A stretch of 39,391 nucleotides of DNA from Enterovibrio sp. JCM 19048. Lineage in GTDB: Bacteria; Pseudomonadota; Gammaproteobacteria; Enterobacterales; Vibrionaceae. Positions 25,680-36,518 of this stretch are shown here, in pieces. The stretch's first letter is position 1, and each line of letters starts with the position of its first letter. The DNA is taken from contig BAXE01000035.1 in assembly GCA_001310415.1 (NCBI GenBank), forward strand, positions 1 to 39,391. The letters are read 5' to 3'. The position numbers and the translations under genes are program-made. A model generated the notes under the pieces. That model was not told where the DNA came from and made no database searches. It saw nothing but the letters and a program-made list of their open reading frames with translations.

Positions 25680-26162
25680 ATGAAGAAATTAGCACTACTG
25701 GCACTGTTATGTGGCCTGCCTTTAACCTCATGGGCCAACTCATGGTTCTACTTTGGCGGTTCTCTGGGAACTGCAGATTTTGAAAACGATGATGCGCTTT
25801 CTTATTCAATGTTTGCGGGGTTGGGATTGATCCCTTGGGTAGGAACAGAAATTGGGTTTGTTGACCACGGTCGCTTCAATTTTCACAATGAAGTGATCGA
25901 CAGCCAGTCTATCTACGGCGCGCTAAGACCCAGTGTACAGTTTGGTCCGGTAAATATGTATGCCAAAGCAGGTGTACACTCTTGGTTGACTGAAAGTGAC
26001 TCTGCAACCAACGATGACGATGACGTTAACTTTATGTGGGCTGCAGGTGCTGATATTGCGGTATACCGCTCTATTGCTGTTGGTGTGGAATATGCGTCAT
26101 ACACTGTCAGTGACACCAACATCGACACGATAAACCTGACGGTTACGGCTTACGTTTTTTAA
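25680..26162 (+). CDS. Small outer-membrane beta-barrel protein
   Basis: An intact 160-residue frame. Residues 1-19 are a signal peptide (MKKLALLALLCGLPLTSWA). The mature part alternates hydrophobic and polar residues in about eight strands: NSWFYFGGSLGTADF at the start and TINLTVTAYVF at the end, with the terminal Phe used in outer-membrane assembly. An acidic loop, SATNDDDDVN, lies near residue 107. Size and pattern suit an OmpA-like eight-strand barrel. It follows the PAP2 gene by 36 bp with GAGATAAATC upstream. Its function is unknown; an enzymatic lipid-A-modifying barrel (PagP/PagL type) cannot be shown because no catalytic motif is evident. Confidence 0.75.
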   Translation: MKKLALLALLCGLPLTSWANSWFYFGGSLGTADFENDDALSYSMFAGLGLIPWVGTEIGFVDHGRFNFHNEVIDSQSIYGALRPSVQFGPVNMYAKAGVHSWLTESDSATNDDDDVNFMWAAGADIAVYRSIAVGVEYASYTVSDTNIDTINLTVTAYVF

Positions 26163-26244
26163 TCAGCGATAGAGCCTTGTTGTAATTATTGGTAATGGCG
26201 CTGGCGAACTAAGCAAAAAATGATACTGTATATAAAAACAGTTC

Positions 26245-27415
26245 ATGGTAAAACGCATGCTTACTTCGCTGGCTATTGCAACTACCGTTCCATTCTCTCC
26301 GTGACGATTGCCCTTGGTCCGTTGAATTTAATCACCGGCCCCAATGGCAGTGGAAAATCCAACCTCTATAAAGCGCTGCGACTTCTGGCGCAAACCGCAT
26401 CAGGCGGTGTTATCCATTCCCTGGCTGATGAAGGTGGCCTGCATTCTACTTTCTGGGCGGGGCCAGAAGAAATTACTGGGGCAATGCGGCGCGGCGAGGC
26501 GGAAATCCAAGGTGGACCACGCAAAGACGTGGTACGCCTGAAGCTGGGTTTTGCCAGCGAAACCTTTGGCTATACCATTTCTCTCGGCTTACCTGAGCCA
26601 CAACAATCCGCGTTTTGTTTTGACCCTGAAATCAAACGGGAATGCATATTCAATGGTCCTTACTACAGGCCAGCCAGTGCGTTGGTGGACAGGAAGGGCA
26701 ACGTGGTGAAAATCCGTTCTGGTCGACAGTGGGAAGTGGTTTCCCAGCATGTGCCAAGTTATGACAGTATGTTTGACGCCCATGCAGATCCAAGCGCGGC
26801 AGCGGAAGTCTTTCATGTCAGGGAAATGATCCGCAGCTGGCGTTTTTACGATCACTTCCGTACAGATTCAGACGCGCCAGCACGCAAACCCCAGCTGGTA
26901 CTCGCACTCCGGTATTACACCACGATGGCCGTGATTTGGCGGCTGCGCTCCAGACCATCATTGAAATTGGTGACAAAGAGGCATTGGATCGCGCAATAGA
27001 AGACGCTTTTCCGGGATGCCACCTTCGCATTGTCACAGGGAATGATGGCCGCTTTTCGATTCAGTTTCACCAGAAAGGGTTGCTCAAACCATTGACCGGC
27101 GCGGAGCTTTCAGACGGAACATTGCGGTTTATTCTTTGGGTGGCGGCACTACTCACACCACGCCCGCCAGCACTGATGGTACTGAACGAACCGGAAACCA
27201 GCCTGCACCCCGATTTGCTCCCCGCACTGGCGCGCCTGATAGGACATGCCTGCCAGCACTCACAAGTATGGGTTATCTCCCATGCCAACCGGTTAATCAA
27301 TGCACTGAACCAGCATCCGGAATGCCACACGATTGAGCTGGAAAAGGTTCTGGGGCAAACCGAAGTGATGGGGCAGGACATGTTAAGTACACCCACTTGG
27401 TACTGGCCGGACTAG
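26245..27415 (+). CDS. Predicted AAA/ABC-type ATPase, RecF/SMC-like (frame broken near 26281 and 26899)
   Basis: After adding one A near 26281 the protein begins MVKRMLTSLAIANYRSI, the usual N-terminal strand of these ATPases, followed by GPLNLITGPNGSGKSNLYKALRLL (Walker A). After one G near 26899 it continues QLGTRTPVLHHDGRDLAAALQTI, then LSDGTLRFILWVAALLTP (signature-like) and PPALMVLNEPETSLHPDLLPAL (Walker B with the D-loop), and VWVISHANRLI. This is the layout of single-gene predicted ATPases (COG4637-like) related to OLD/RecF. Restored length is 390 residues. No partner nuclease (TOPRIM or HNH) gene lies next to it. Function unknown; the start at 26245 is uncertain and 26257 is possible. 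Confidence 0.78.
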
Positions 27416-27568
27416 CGTTTGGTTTCTGTACAGATAATCTGCGTTACTTCACATAAATAAGAATATGAATGCAATAAAACTCCTTTCATTTCATTGATAA
27501 ACAGCAGAACGCAAAGAAAATGCCTAATAAGGTATGCAATGTTGTACGTGATGTTAAAAGTTTGTATC

Positions 27569-27667
27569 TATAATTAACAGTCGTGGAAACGTGGTACAGA
27601 AATCCGGGGAGGATACGCGAAGGAAGTTCGTATTGGATGTCGTACCCAACTGAACAAGGATAGGATA
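27569..27667 (+). promoter_or_regulatory. Consensus -10 and structured leader before the 28-aa ORF
   Basis: TATAAT at 27569-27574 is a perfect -10 box; no good -35 stands at the right distance. The expected leader of about 85 nt has nested complementary pairs: GGTAC (27593-27597) with GTACC (27642-27646), and ATACG (27613-27617) with CGTAT (27629-27633). I match it to no known riboswitch. The remaining 27416-27568 is AT-rich with nothing else recognisable. Confidence 0.45.
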
Positions 27668-27754
27668 ATGCGGATACCGTTTATCATTAAGATCTTGTTT
27701 CCAATTTTGCTGCTGATGGGCTTGATGGCAAGCCCTGTACTTTATGCGTTTTAG
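27668..27754 (+). CDS. Small hydrophobic protein, 28 aa
   Basis: The ORF reads MRIPFIIKILFPILLLMGLM then ASPVLYAF, almost one single membrane helix with two positive residues at the N-terminus. AAGGATAGGATA precedes the ATG. It has its own consensus -10 box, a leader with paired segments, and a strong terminator 27 bp after the stop, so a complete transcription unit of about 230 nt is visible. Small membrane peptides of this size often modulate transporters or act as type I toxins, and an RND pump gene lies convergently just downstream. Either role is inference. It could also be a small RNA with a short reading frame. Confidence 0.55.
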   Translation: MRIPFIIKILFPILLLMGLMASPVLYAF

Positions 27755-27780
27755 CTTTAATGGACACATACACGAATGAA

Positions 27781-27810
27781 ACAGCCACCTTTACGGTGGC
27801 TGTTTTTTTT
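27781..27810 (+). terminator. Strong terminator between the small ORF and the RND gene
   Basis: ACAGCCACC (27781-27789) and GGTGGCTGT (27795-27803) make a 9-bp stem followed by a run of eight T. It overlaps the RND stop complement at 27809 by two bases. Confidence 0.85.
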
Positions 27811-30800
27811 ATGCTTCTGAGGCTTCCAGTGCGTTAGGTTTGTCGAGGGCTCTGAAGGCCACCGCAACCTTGAACGCGGCGGGCACAAAGTAAAACGACA
27901 ACAAGGTGGTGAGTAGGGTGCCGCCTGCAATGGCAATGGCGAAAGGAGGCCAGAAACCACCGCCTGCCAGTATCAGCGGCAGGAACCACCAATGGTTGTG
28001 ATTGTGGTGGAGGTAATGTGTCGGCCACACTCACTAACCGCTTCAACGATAGCAGCCCTGTCACCCCTTTTCGCATCAGGGTTGGATTTGATCTCTGCAA
28101 GGATAACGATGGCAGCATTGATTGCCAGCCCCACCAGACCGAGCAGGCCGATGATGACGGTGAAGCCAAACGGATAGCCAAACAGCCACACCGAGAGCAA
28201 ACCGAGCCCTGCAGCCTGAAAGCCCACCATAAAAATGATGGCGCTGAGGCGGAATGAATTAAACGACACCACCACAACCGCCACCAACAAGGTAAAGACA
28301 ATGGTCAGGTTGGCCAGTAGCTGATCTACCGAGTCGTTACGCTCGGCCGATTCACCACCAAATTCCAGTCGGTAACCTGGCGGAAGATGAATGTCTGCCT
28401 GTTCCAGTTTGGCGGAAAACGCATTCAATGCAGTTTGCGGCAATACGCCAGCAGTGAGGTAACCCTCAATAACATTGACCCGCTCACCGTTTCGCCTCGG
28501 AATTGCGCCACGACTTGCTTCGATGCGTAAATCGGCAATCGCGGACAATGGCAGGTCAGCAGAGCCTGTGCACCGGGAATGGGTAGTCGAAGTTTATTGA
28601 GTTGGTTCAGCTCTGCGCGTTCGCTGTCAGCCACGCGAACCCGCACCGGAATAGATTCGGTTTCCTCAACCAGGCTTCCCTGCACCATGCCGCTCATGGA
28701 AGCATTCAGTAAACGGGCAATATCACTCAGCGACATGCCGGTCAGTTGGCTGGCTTCTTCGTTTACCATTACCGAAATTTTCGGCATGCCAGGCTGGAGG
28801 GTTTCCCGGGTATTGATGACGTCCGGTGTGGTCGCCATTAGCAGCCGGATTTCACTGCTCAGATCGCGGAGAGTATCCAGGTTTGGCCCATAAACACGCA
28901 CTTCAAGCGGCGCATTGAATGGCGGGCCCTGTTCGAGCTTGCGTACCAGAATTTGCGCTTCAGGCATGTTATCAGACAAGCTCTCCTGCAATTGCGGGAT
29001 AATCCGGTTTGCCGCATCGAAATCCTGAACCTTGACCAATGCCTGGGCGAAATTTGGCGCGCCGCGCTGTCTTCCCATCATGTTGTAATAGAACGAAGGA
29101 AAGTTTTCACCGAACACCCAGCCAACTTCTTCAACTTCCTCAATTTTGGACAGGTATTCATCTACCTCATTCGCGGCTGCCTGGGTCGCCTCCATGCTGG
29201 CCTGTGGTGCATGAAAATCTGGATTTCAAACATGTCACGGTCAGAGGGTGGGAAAAACTGCTCAGTTAATTGCCCGGCAGACCAGAATCCGGTTAGCGGT
29301 AACGCGAAAACAATGGGTATAGCAAGCCAGGGTGCCCTGACGGCACCGGATACGGTTGTGCGGAAAAGTTTGCTAAGCCACGGAAGTGAAATGCCCGCCT
29401 GATACCAGTGTCGGTTTGGCTGCCCTGCGGGCAACCAGCGTGCAGCGAAACCTGAAACTAGAAGGTGAGATACCAGATAGGAGCCAACCAATGAGAAGCT
29501 CACGGTAATGGCTATTGCACCCACGAATTCTCCTGCAGGGCCGGGCATCAGGAATATTGGCGCAAACGCTAGGATTGTTGTCAGGGTTGAGCCAGCAGCG
29601 GGAGCCAAAGATGCTCGATAGCATTCACAGCGGCTTTCAGGCGCTGCACGCCTTGTAGCCGGTAATGTTGGATGGTGTCCACCATGACGATAGCGTTATC
29701 GACCATGATACCGAGTGACACAATCAGGCCAGTCACCGACATTTGGTTAATCGGCAGGCCGACAAAGCTCATCATCCCCAGCGTAAAAGCGGATGCGATG
29801 GGTAATGACAATGCAACCAAAATGGCAGAGCGGGCGCCTAGCGTGATAAACAAAACCGCAAGAACCAACCCAAAGCCGAGCAGCAGACTATCGACCAGAT
29901 CTGACAGGCGCACTTCGGTGTATCCAGCTTGCTGGAAAATAGGATTTAGCTGAATATTGTCCGGCAGCTCTGTACGAAAACTGTCGAGCAGGTCGTTGGC
30001 AGATTCTGTCCATGCATCTACCCGAATATCGCCCTGCATTCTTGCAGAAATGAGAACCGCAGGTTTGCCATTGATAAATGCCAGGCTGCTGGGGGGCGTC
30101 ACCTGACTGCGCGTAATAGTCGCGATATCTTCCAATCGCACCAGATACCCGTTCGCATCGACAGAAACGGGCACACGTTTCACGCGGTCAATGGATCTAG
30201 CTCGCCAGCGACTTCCACCTGGAAACGGTTCTTGTCATTGTGCAGTTCACCGGCCGCGTTTTTGGCATCTGCACCATTGATCGCATTGGAAAGCGACAAC
30301 GCAGACTTCCCGAGCAAACCGGATGCAGCCACATCAAGGGTGACCAACACTTCCTCTTCCGGTTCACCATGGGTTTCTACAAATTCTGTGCCGGGCAGGT
30401 TTCGCCAGCGCTTGGCAAGCTCTTTTGCATAGCGGCCGAGAACGAGCAGATCGGGCTCACTGTCACCTTGCCACTGAAGCGCAGAGATATAGGTAAAAGC
30501 ATTGGAATGGTCGTTATCAAACTTTGGCGGCAATGCTTCCTGTGGCAGCGATGACTCTGCTTCACCAAGCTTATCGCGGATTTTTGACCACACAGATTCG
30601 GTGTCTGAAAGGGAATCGTTCAGCTCAACGGTGATCACTGAAATACCAGGACGGGATTGGGATTCAATCAGGGCAATTTCATCCAGCGAGCGCAGTGCAG
30701 TTTCCAGCTCTTCAGTAACCAGAGCCTCAACACGCTCCGGGCTGGCGCCGGGATAGGCGGTGGTAATCGTCGCCCATCGGTTGATCAGTGGTGGGTCTTC

Positions 30801-30896
30801 CGCCCGGGGCAGGGTCGACAGTGCCGACAAGCCTGCAACCAGGATCAGCATGGTAAACAGCACCAGAAGGCGGGTATTTTTCAGCAGCTTTTCCAT
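27809..30896 (-). CDS. RND efflux pump inner-membrane transporter (AcrB/MexB family; five frame breaks)
   Basis: Five short frames line up as one RND permease of 1030 residues once one base is added near 30188, 29597, 29205, 28557 and 27996. Landmarks are the N-terminal helix (NTRLLVLFTMLILVAGLSALSTLP), the first porter domain with AYPGASPERVEALVTEELE, the TM helices around LVSLGIMVDNAIVMVDTI (TM4 with the conserved Asp of the proton relay), LTTILAFAPIFLMPG, and the C-terminal half with AAGLGLLSVWLFGYPFGFTVIIGLLGLVGLAINAAIVILAEI. It pumps drugs or other solutes using proton flow, together with the MFP and a TolC-like channel encoded elsewhere. ATG 30896 is preferred to GTG 30905 because AGGAG lies 8 bp before it. 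Confidence 0.88.
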
Positions 30897-30901
30897 GCCG
30901 G

Positions 30902-31992
30902 TCACTCCTGCACGAGGTCAACATGCTGACCTGAGACGATGCGGTGAACACCATCGGCGACGACACGGTCGCCATCGTTGATAGCGCCGGAAACATAGGC
31001 TTTTTGTTCGTCGGCGTAATGAACCTGAATAGAGCGTCGCGAGACAAACTGGCCGCCCTCAGCGTCCGGCACGATGGCATAGATATTCCAGGTACCACGT
31101 AGGCCGTCAGTCAATCCGGTGAGCGGCATCCAAAAGCCTTCCATCGGTGTTTTGAATGTAAAGCCAGATACGCCAACTGGCCATCAATCGCCTGCACGTT
31201 CTCGGGTAATAGATAACGAAGTTCTACAGTGCGCGATTGCATGTTGATTGTCGCGCCGGGGTTTAGCAACGAGGCGGGGTAAGCATTGTTGCCAATACGA
31301 ATCGTCGCGGTATCGATGCTGTTCAGGGTATCGAGGAATTTAACCGGCACGCCGATACGTGCTTCTTTTTTTGCATTGGCCAGCAAGGTGACAGTAGGGG
31401 CGCCGACATTGACCACATCGCCCTGTGAAACAAAACGCTCGCTGATCTTGCCGTCGTAAGGCGCCGTAATGGTTGACTTTTCTTTGCGCAGGGTGTTGGA
31501 TGCCAGTGATGCGTCTACCTGACGGATGTTCGCCAACAATGCATCACGTTGGCTGGTCAGGGAGTCGATTTCTGCGTCAGCACTGAAACCTTTTTTCTTC
31601 AATTGACGTTGGCGCTGCAAGTTGGTTTTTACTAAGTCCAACTGGGCATCCAGCTGCGCCAGTTGCGCTTTGAGTTGTCGCGCTTCGTTGTCCAGCAATT
31701 GGGTATCAAGCGTGACCAGCGGCTGGCCTTTTTTAACGACGTCACCCACATCGACGTTGATCCCATCAACCTTTCCGCCCAGTTCAAAGCCGAGTTTGGC
31801 GTTCTGTGCTGCCTGCACGGTGCCGACGTACTCACGTTGAACAACATAGTTCGGCGATAGTTCCACATTCACCGTATTGACCTTGGGCAAGGCTTGCTCA
31901 TCGGTTTGGGGAGGAGGGTCAGACTGCGTATTACACGCCGCCAGAAGAAAAGCAGAAAGCGTAATGGCGATCGTGACTGCGCGGTTATTCAT
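30902..31992 (-). CDS. RND periplasmic adaptor (membrane fusion) lipoprotein (frame broken near 31163)
   Basis: The signal ends in the lipobox LLAAC (Cys20). Next come the beta-barrel and lipoyl start (REYVGTVQAAQNAKLGFELGGKVDGINVDVGDVVKKGQPLVTLD), a coiled-coil hairpin (about residues 95-160, rich in LKAQLAQLDAQLDLV repeats) and the second lipoyl half (STITAPYDGKISERFVSQGDVV). One T added near 31163 joins the C-terminal membrane-proximal domain (FTFKTPMEGFWMPLTGL) and gives 363 residues. It links the RND permease to the outer-membrane channel. Its stop lies 5 bp before the permease ATG. It is divergent from the TetR gene, with two operators between them. Confidence 0.88.
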
Positions 31993-32023
31993 GGCGAAAT
32001 TCTCGTTTTCCGTTTAAGATTTC

Positions 32024-32042
32024 AAACTAGACTGTCCAGTCC
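32024..32042. promoter_or_regulatory. TetR operator, copy 1 (near the MFP start)
   Basis: AAACTAGACTGTCCAGTCC matches copy 2 at 17 of 19 positions. It lies 32 bp upstream of the MFP start codon. Confidence 0.6.
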
Positions 32043-32066
32043 ATTTTGATGAAAAATAGATCAATC

Positions 32067-32085
32067 AAACTAGACTGTCCAGTTT
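32067..32085. promoter_or_regulatory. TetR operator, copy 2 (near the TetR gene)
   Basis: AAACTAGACTGTCCAGTTT is a near-perfect 19-bp palindrome, with only one mismatched pair plus the central base. The symmetry extends to ATC/GAT on both sides (32064-32088). Copies 1 and 2 are 43 bp apart, about four helix turns. Confidence 0.7.
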
Positions 32086-32127
32086 GATTTTAAGTTATTT
32101 ACTTGCCGTATCGACTAAGGGACACAA

Positions 32128-32753
32128 ATGACAACGCACCGTTCTTCGAGAAAAGAGCAAAAACGCCAGCAAATCCTGACGGCAGCGATGGAAATGTTTT
32201 GTAAGCAAGGCTATGGCATTTCGATGGATGCTATTGCGGAACATGCCAATGTCAGCAAACAAACGGTTTACGCGCACTTTTCCAGTAAAGATCAGTTGTT
32301 TGAAACCTGTATCATTGAAAAATGTGTGACTGCGGGGTGGGGTGGGACTTACCTGATGACACCCGTGAGCCTCATCTTGTGTTGCGAGAATACGGCTGGC
32401 TGTTTCAAAACCTGTTGTTAGGCGATGAAGCGCGAAGCACCTTTAACAATACGATTCGCCAGTCAGATACACACCCTGAAATCGCCAAAATCTTTTTGGA
32501 ACAAGGGCCGGTGAGAAACATCAATCTTGTCAGTGATTACCTGCAAAAACTGGTCGAAAAAGGTGACCTGCCAAAATGTGGTGACACGCAGAATGCGGCA
32601 ATGCAACTGCTTTTAATGCTGCATGGTCGCTCCGTGTACTGGGCATTTTTTGGCTTTGATGCGGGTGAGGATGAAGAAACACGCAGGCGTTATGTGAACG
32701 AGTGTGTCGACATGTTCCTGCGTGGTTATGGGTATACCAGAAAGATTGATTAA
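32128..32753 (+). CDS. TetR-family repressor of the efflux locus (frame broken near 32340)
   Basis: The N-terminal domain is typical TetR: RQQILTAAMEMFCKQGYGISMDAIAEHANVSKQTVYAHFSSKDQLFE, residues about 13-59, with the helix-turn-helix from MDAIAEHA to QTVYAHF. One G added to the G-rich stretch near 32340 connects to the ligand-binding part (LVLREYGWLFQNLLLGDEARSTFNN, then RYVNECVDMFLRGYGY), giving 208 residues. The C-terminal pattern resembles AefR/AcrR-type regulators. It faces the MFP-RND operon across a 135-bp region that holds two operator copies, so it very likely represses both. Its stop overlaps the dGTPase stop by four bases, in convergent orientation. Confidence 0.87.
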
Positions 32754-34208
32754 TCGCTGACCATCAGGGTTTTGTATTCATCAAACGCAAACTGGTCTGT
32801 CATGCCGCTGATATAGTCCTGTAGCAGGCGGCATCGCAGATAAAACTCCCAAAGAGATTGGGGCTGAGTGCAGGTTTTCCTTTCAACGCTATTTCATACG
32901 CCGCCACGTGTTTGCGCGACAATTTGTTAAACAAGCGGCGTTCAACCGGAAAGTAGCGTCCTTCCCCTAAAACAATTTTGTTGAACGTTTCCCCATCCAG
33001 TTCGAGCAGTGGACGGTACTGGTCCAACAGCCCGCTGATAATTCTGTAACCCTGAAGCTCCAGGGTTTCAACTTCAGGATCACTGAATACATGCTTGATC
33101 GCCACTTGTTTGAAGGTTTTTGCCAGCGCATGGAACTGACTGGCATCTTCCAGCAGTGCTCGGTTCAGGTCGCCGTTATAAACGGCTTCAAGATTGTCGG
33201 TGAATTGCTGTGCGGCATGGCTGACCAACGGATGTACTACTTCGACCCGCAGCTTGATAAAGAACTTGTGGGTTGGGCTGATTTCATCGCGTTGGGCATC
33301 GTCGTAAACACGATCCAGTAAGGCATCGAAAGTGAATTGCTTTTTGATAGGGCGGTTGTCAGGTTCGAGTTGGCAGAACATGGTTTTGAGGTGTTCTGTA
33401 AGGGTTTCGAGCGAGAGTATCCGTTTTTCTACCGCATCTTCCAGATCGGCCAGGCAATAAGAGATATCGTCCGCCGCTTCCATAATGTAGCTGAGAGGGT
33501 GACGGCAGTAAGGTGCCATCGCCATTTCGGCCATCAACTTTTCTACATAGGCAGCTTCGGTAATGTAAAAACCCACCTTCTTGGTGAGGTAGTTTTTATT
33601 GAGCGGGACATCATCTTTGCTTTCCGTTGCAGGGCGGGTGTATTTAAGCACGGATGCTGCCTGGCAATAGGTGAGGTTAAAGCGGTGCAGGGATTGCACT
33701 AACCGTATAGCCTGAGCATTGCCGTCAAAGTGACAAAGCTCGTGGATAACAGGTTTAAGCTCAGACCCGGGCACACTGGCTTTCAGGTTTTCCATAGGGG
33801 AAAGCTGCTCAAGATGAGTGTTGAACCAGCGGTTTATCGCATCCTCCCCGCAATGACCAAATGGCGGGTTGCCCATGTCATGCATCAGGCAGGCAATTTC
33901 GACCAGTGACTCGATAGCCTCTCTAACCCCTGTAGACCATACGCTTCTATTTGGCTGTCTGACAGCCGTTCGAAGATAGAGTGAACGATAAACCGGCCAA
34001 CTTGCTGTACTTCCATTGAGTGTGTCAGGCGGCTTCGAACGGCTGAGTTACGTTCCAGTGGGAATACCTGGGTTTTTTGTTGCAGCCTACGGATGGGAGC
34101 AGAGTTGATAATACGCCCACGGTCACTTTCGAGTGCGCGCTGAAGGTTGCTGCCATTTGGGTAAGGGCGGGCGATACTGACTTTCTTTCTGAAATCGATC
34201 GAGGTCAT
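32750..34208 (-). CDS. dgt: Deoxyguanosinetriphosphate triphosphohydrolase-like HD-domain protein (frame broken near 33931 and 32866)
   Basis: The HD-type metal site is clear: RSRLTHSMEVQQVGR and, after adding one G near 33931, IACLMHDMGNPPFGHCGE. YIMEAADDISYCLADLEDAVE carries the later His/Asp ligand region. These enzymes cut dGTP or other dNTPs to the nucleoside and triphosphate, lowering dNTP pools; some also limit phage growth. A second added base in the C run near 32866 gives the normal ending (LWEFYLRCRLLQDYISGMTDQF) and a stop at 32750, 486 residues in all, close to E. coli Dgt (505). It follows the MCP gene but is separated by a terminator. Confidence 0.88.
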
Positions 34209-34274
34209 CCTGTTTCCTGTTCACCAAGCTGCGTATTTTCATCACCTTAACGTTGAAAAAAGGTGCTGTCGACA

Positions 34275-34312
34275 GAATAAAAAAGTGCCAGTCATTCGGC
34301 ATGACCGGCACT
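34275..34312 (-). terminator. Terminator after the chemoreceptor gene
   Basis: On the minus strand, the stem formed by 34302-34312 and 34284-34294 (AGTGCCGGTCA with TGACTGGCACT, one G-T pair) is followed by a T run (34283-34278). Confidence 0.85.
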
Positions 34313-34334
34313 CAGATTTTCACAGACGTCGAGA

Positions 34335-36326
34335 CTAAGCGATTTTGAAATAGCCGATGTTGTCGGCCAGCACTTTGATGCGGTCTCTCAGCTCTGCCAG
34401 TTCATGCTCAATGGTTTGGGAGCCCTCGCTGGATGCGCGGGAGATTTCTACCAAGGCTTCAATTTCCTGCGATACGCTGGAAACCGTCTGTGCCTGTTGG
34501 CGGGCAGCTCAGAGATATCAGCATTTTTAGTTGCCATATCGTCGATGTTATAGCCCAGCTGCTCCAATGATTCTTTCGAGGTGTCCACCGCCTGTTGCGT
34601 GCTGTAGCTGACATCGCGGCTGTGCTGCATGTTGGAGAATGAGTTTTCTGTATTGCGGCGGATATCTTCCAGCATCGAAGATATTTCTTCCGTGGATTGC
34701 TTACTGCGTTGCGCAAGGTTACGCACTTCATCAGCAACAACCGCAAAGCCGCGTCCCATTTCTCCTGCACGTGCAGCTTCAATGGCGGCGTTCAGCGCCA
34801 GCAAGTTCGTTTGTTCAGAAATGCCCGTGATGTTGTCGAGGATCTCTTTCACATTGGCGGTTTGTTTTTGCAGTTCCTGCATCATGCCAAAAGTGGTGTC
34901 GATGCTGGAGATGAGATCGGTGGTTTGCTTGGCGGATTGCTCACCCGAGCCAATGGCCTGGTGGGTAACTTCGCGGGCAGAGTTGGTTGCGCCTTCAACA
35001 TCCTGCGCATAGCGCGCTACTTCATCACTGCTTTGGGACATCTGGTCATTGCGGCGGCCAGGGTTTCGCAGCGTGACGATGTCTGTTTGGCGGACTCAAC
35101 GTCTTCTCGGGTCAGTCGCATCAGTTGTTCGAGGGTTTTCTCCGCATTAACAGAAAGCTGTGCGGCACTGGTCAGCACACCAAGCAGGTTTTCTACAAAG
35201 TGGTCAACGCTGCGTTCAATTTCACCGATTTCATCTTTGCTGCCATCAAACACCTTGCGAGATACATCTTTATTCTTCGACATGGTGCTGAGTGTGTTTG
35301 CCAATGTTCTCACGCGCTTGTTGATACTGGTAATCGTCGAGAAAGAGAGCAGCACAACGAGAGTGATCACTACAGCCAGCCCAATCATTATCATCAGACT
35401 GTGTTGTGAAGCAGCGGCAGCATCGGCTTTCAGTTGGTCGCGCAGGCTAGAGATAATTTCATTTTTAAAGCCGTTCAGGGCACCGATACGTTTGGTTGCA
35501 AGAGGGAACCATTCCTGTGGTGTAGGACCTTCGAGTGCTGAAAGGTTGTCTTTCTGGTTCAGGAACTGCTTTTCAATCTTGTCAATTTCGCCCCACACTG
35601 CGTCTTTTGAAAGGCCATTGAACTGCTTTAACCGGTTGCCAACTAAAGAAGATGAGACCGAGAAAGCGGCAAAGTTAAAGTCGTTAATGTAGTTGTTCAC
35701 CTGCGCGTAGTTGTCCAGCGTGGTGCTTTTTCTTGCCCAGATGCCATTCATGGCACCGCGGGATTGCCCCGCTTTTTCCTTCATCGTAATCAGTGAAAGC
35801 AGGGCGCTCAACTGCTGAGAAACTTCTGGCGAGCTGGATTGCGACGAAACCAGCGACGCTGCAGCTATCGCGTGTCGGTTCAGATTCGAATAATACGCAA
35901 ACGGTGAAACATTTGGCTTTAGAGTATCAACTGCGCCCTGACGTTTGTTTTGTCAGTGAACAGGGAATTGACTTCATTGACCGCTTTGTTCCATAGGGCA
36001 GTATCAATATATTCCGGTGAAAAACGTTGCAGCGCATTTTGTGCATTGTCTGCTTTCAAGCGCTGGTTATTAAGCTTGTCTTTGATCCCGGCATCGCCTT
36101 TTGAACCCAAAAATCCTGCGGTAAGACCACGCTCAACCGCAAAGTTGTGTGCCACGCCGTCCAGCAGACTGAATGCTTCCATGGCTTCTTCTGTACGAAG
36201 GCTCTGTTCAACTTGCGTTCTGCTGGAGATGACTTCCTGAACGCCTAAAACCGTGAACAGAATAAGAGGGAGGCCCGCAAGTGCTAACAGCTTGTGGCTG
36301 ATCTTTGAGTTTTTAATCGGGTTCAT
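34335..36326 (-). CDS. Methyl-accepting chemotaxis protein with NIT sensor domain (three frame breaks)
   Basis: Restoring one base near 35926, 35050 and 34505 gives a 664-residue receptor. The N-terminal helix (LLALAGLPLILFTVLGVQEV) is followed by a periplasmic nitrate/nitrite-sensing-like domain (VAHNFAVERGLTAGFLGSKGD and its second half ITMKEKAGQSRGAMNGIW), a second helix (LMIMIGLAVVITLVVLLSF), a HAMP domain and the signalling domain. The tip is EILDNITGISEQTNLLALNAAIEAARAGEMGRGFAVVADEVRNLAQRS, the canonical hairpin that contacts CheA/CheW. It has no C-terminal CheR pentapeptide. NIT domains sense nitrate or nitrite in characterised cases; the ligand here is inferred. Confidence 0.88.
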
Positions 36327-36518
36327 CGCGTTTAGTCTTTTTTTGAGAGGAGTGGCTCAAAGTTTAGACGCCTTTTGAGGCGGGTTTACCTAAAACGATC
36401 ACAGATTCTTGAAGGTTATTTAAACACTTGGGCTAGGCGTCACACTTTGCTTTGTCGAAGAATTCCTATGCGCTCATAGCAGGCAAAAACACCTGAAAGG
36501 AAAGGGACTGAGAAGAGA

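Noticed and set aside
26245..27415. Anti-phage OLD/Gabija-like system
   Set aside because: Only a single ATPase is present, without a TOPRIM domain and without a nuclease or helicase partner nearby.
36327..36430. Sigma-28 promoter for the chemoreceptor gene
   Set aside because: No good match to the TAAA and GCCGATAA elements at correct spacing on the minus strand.
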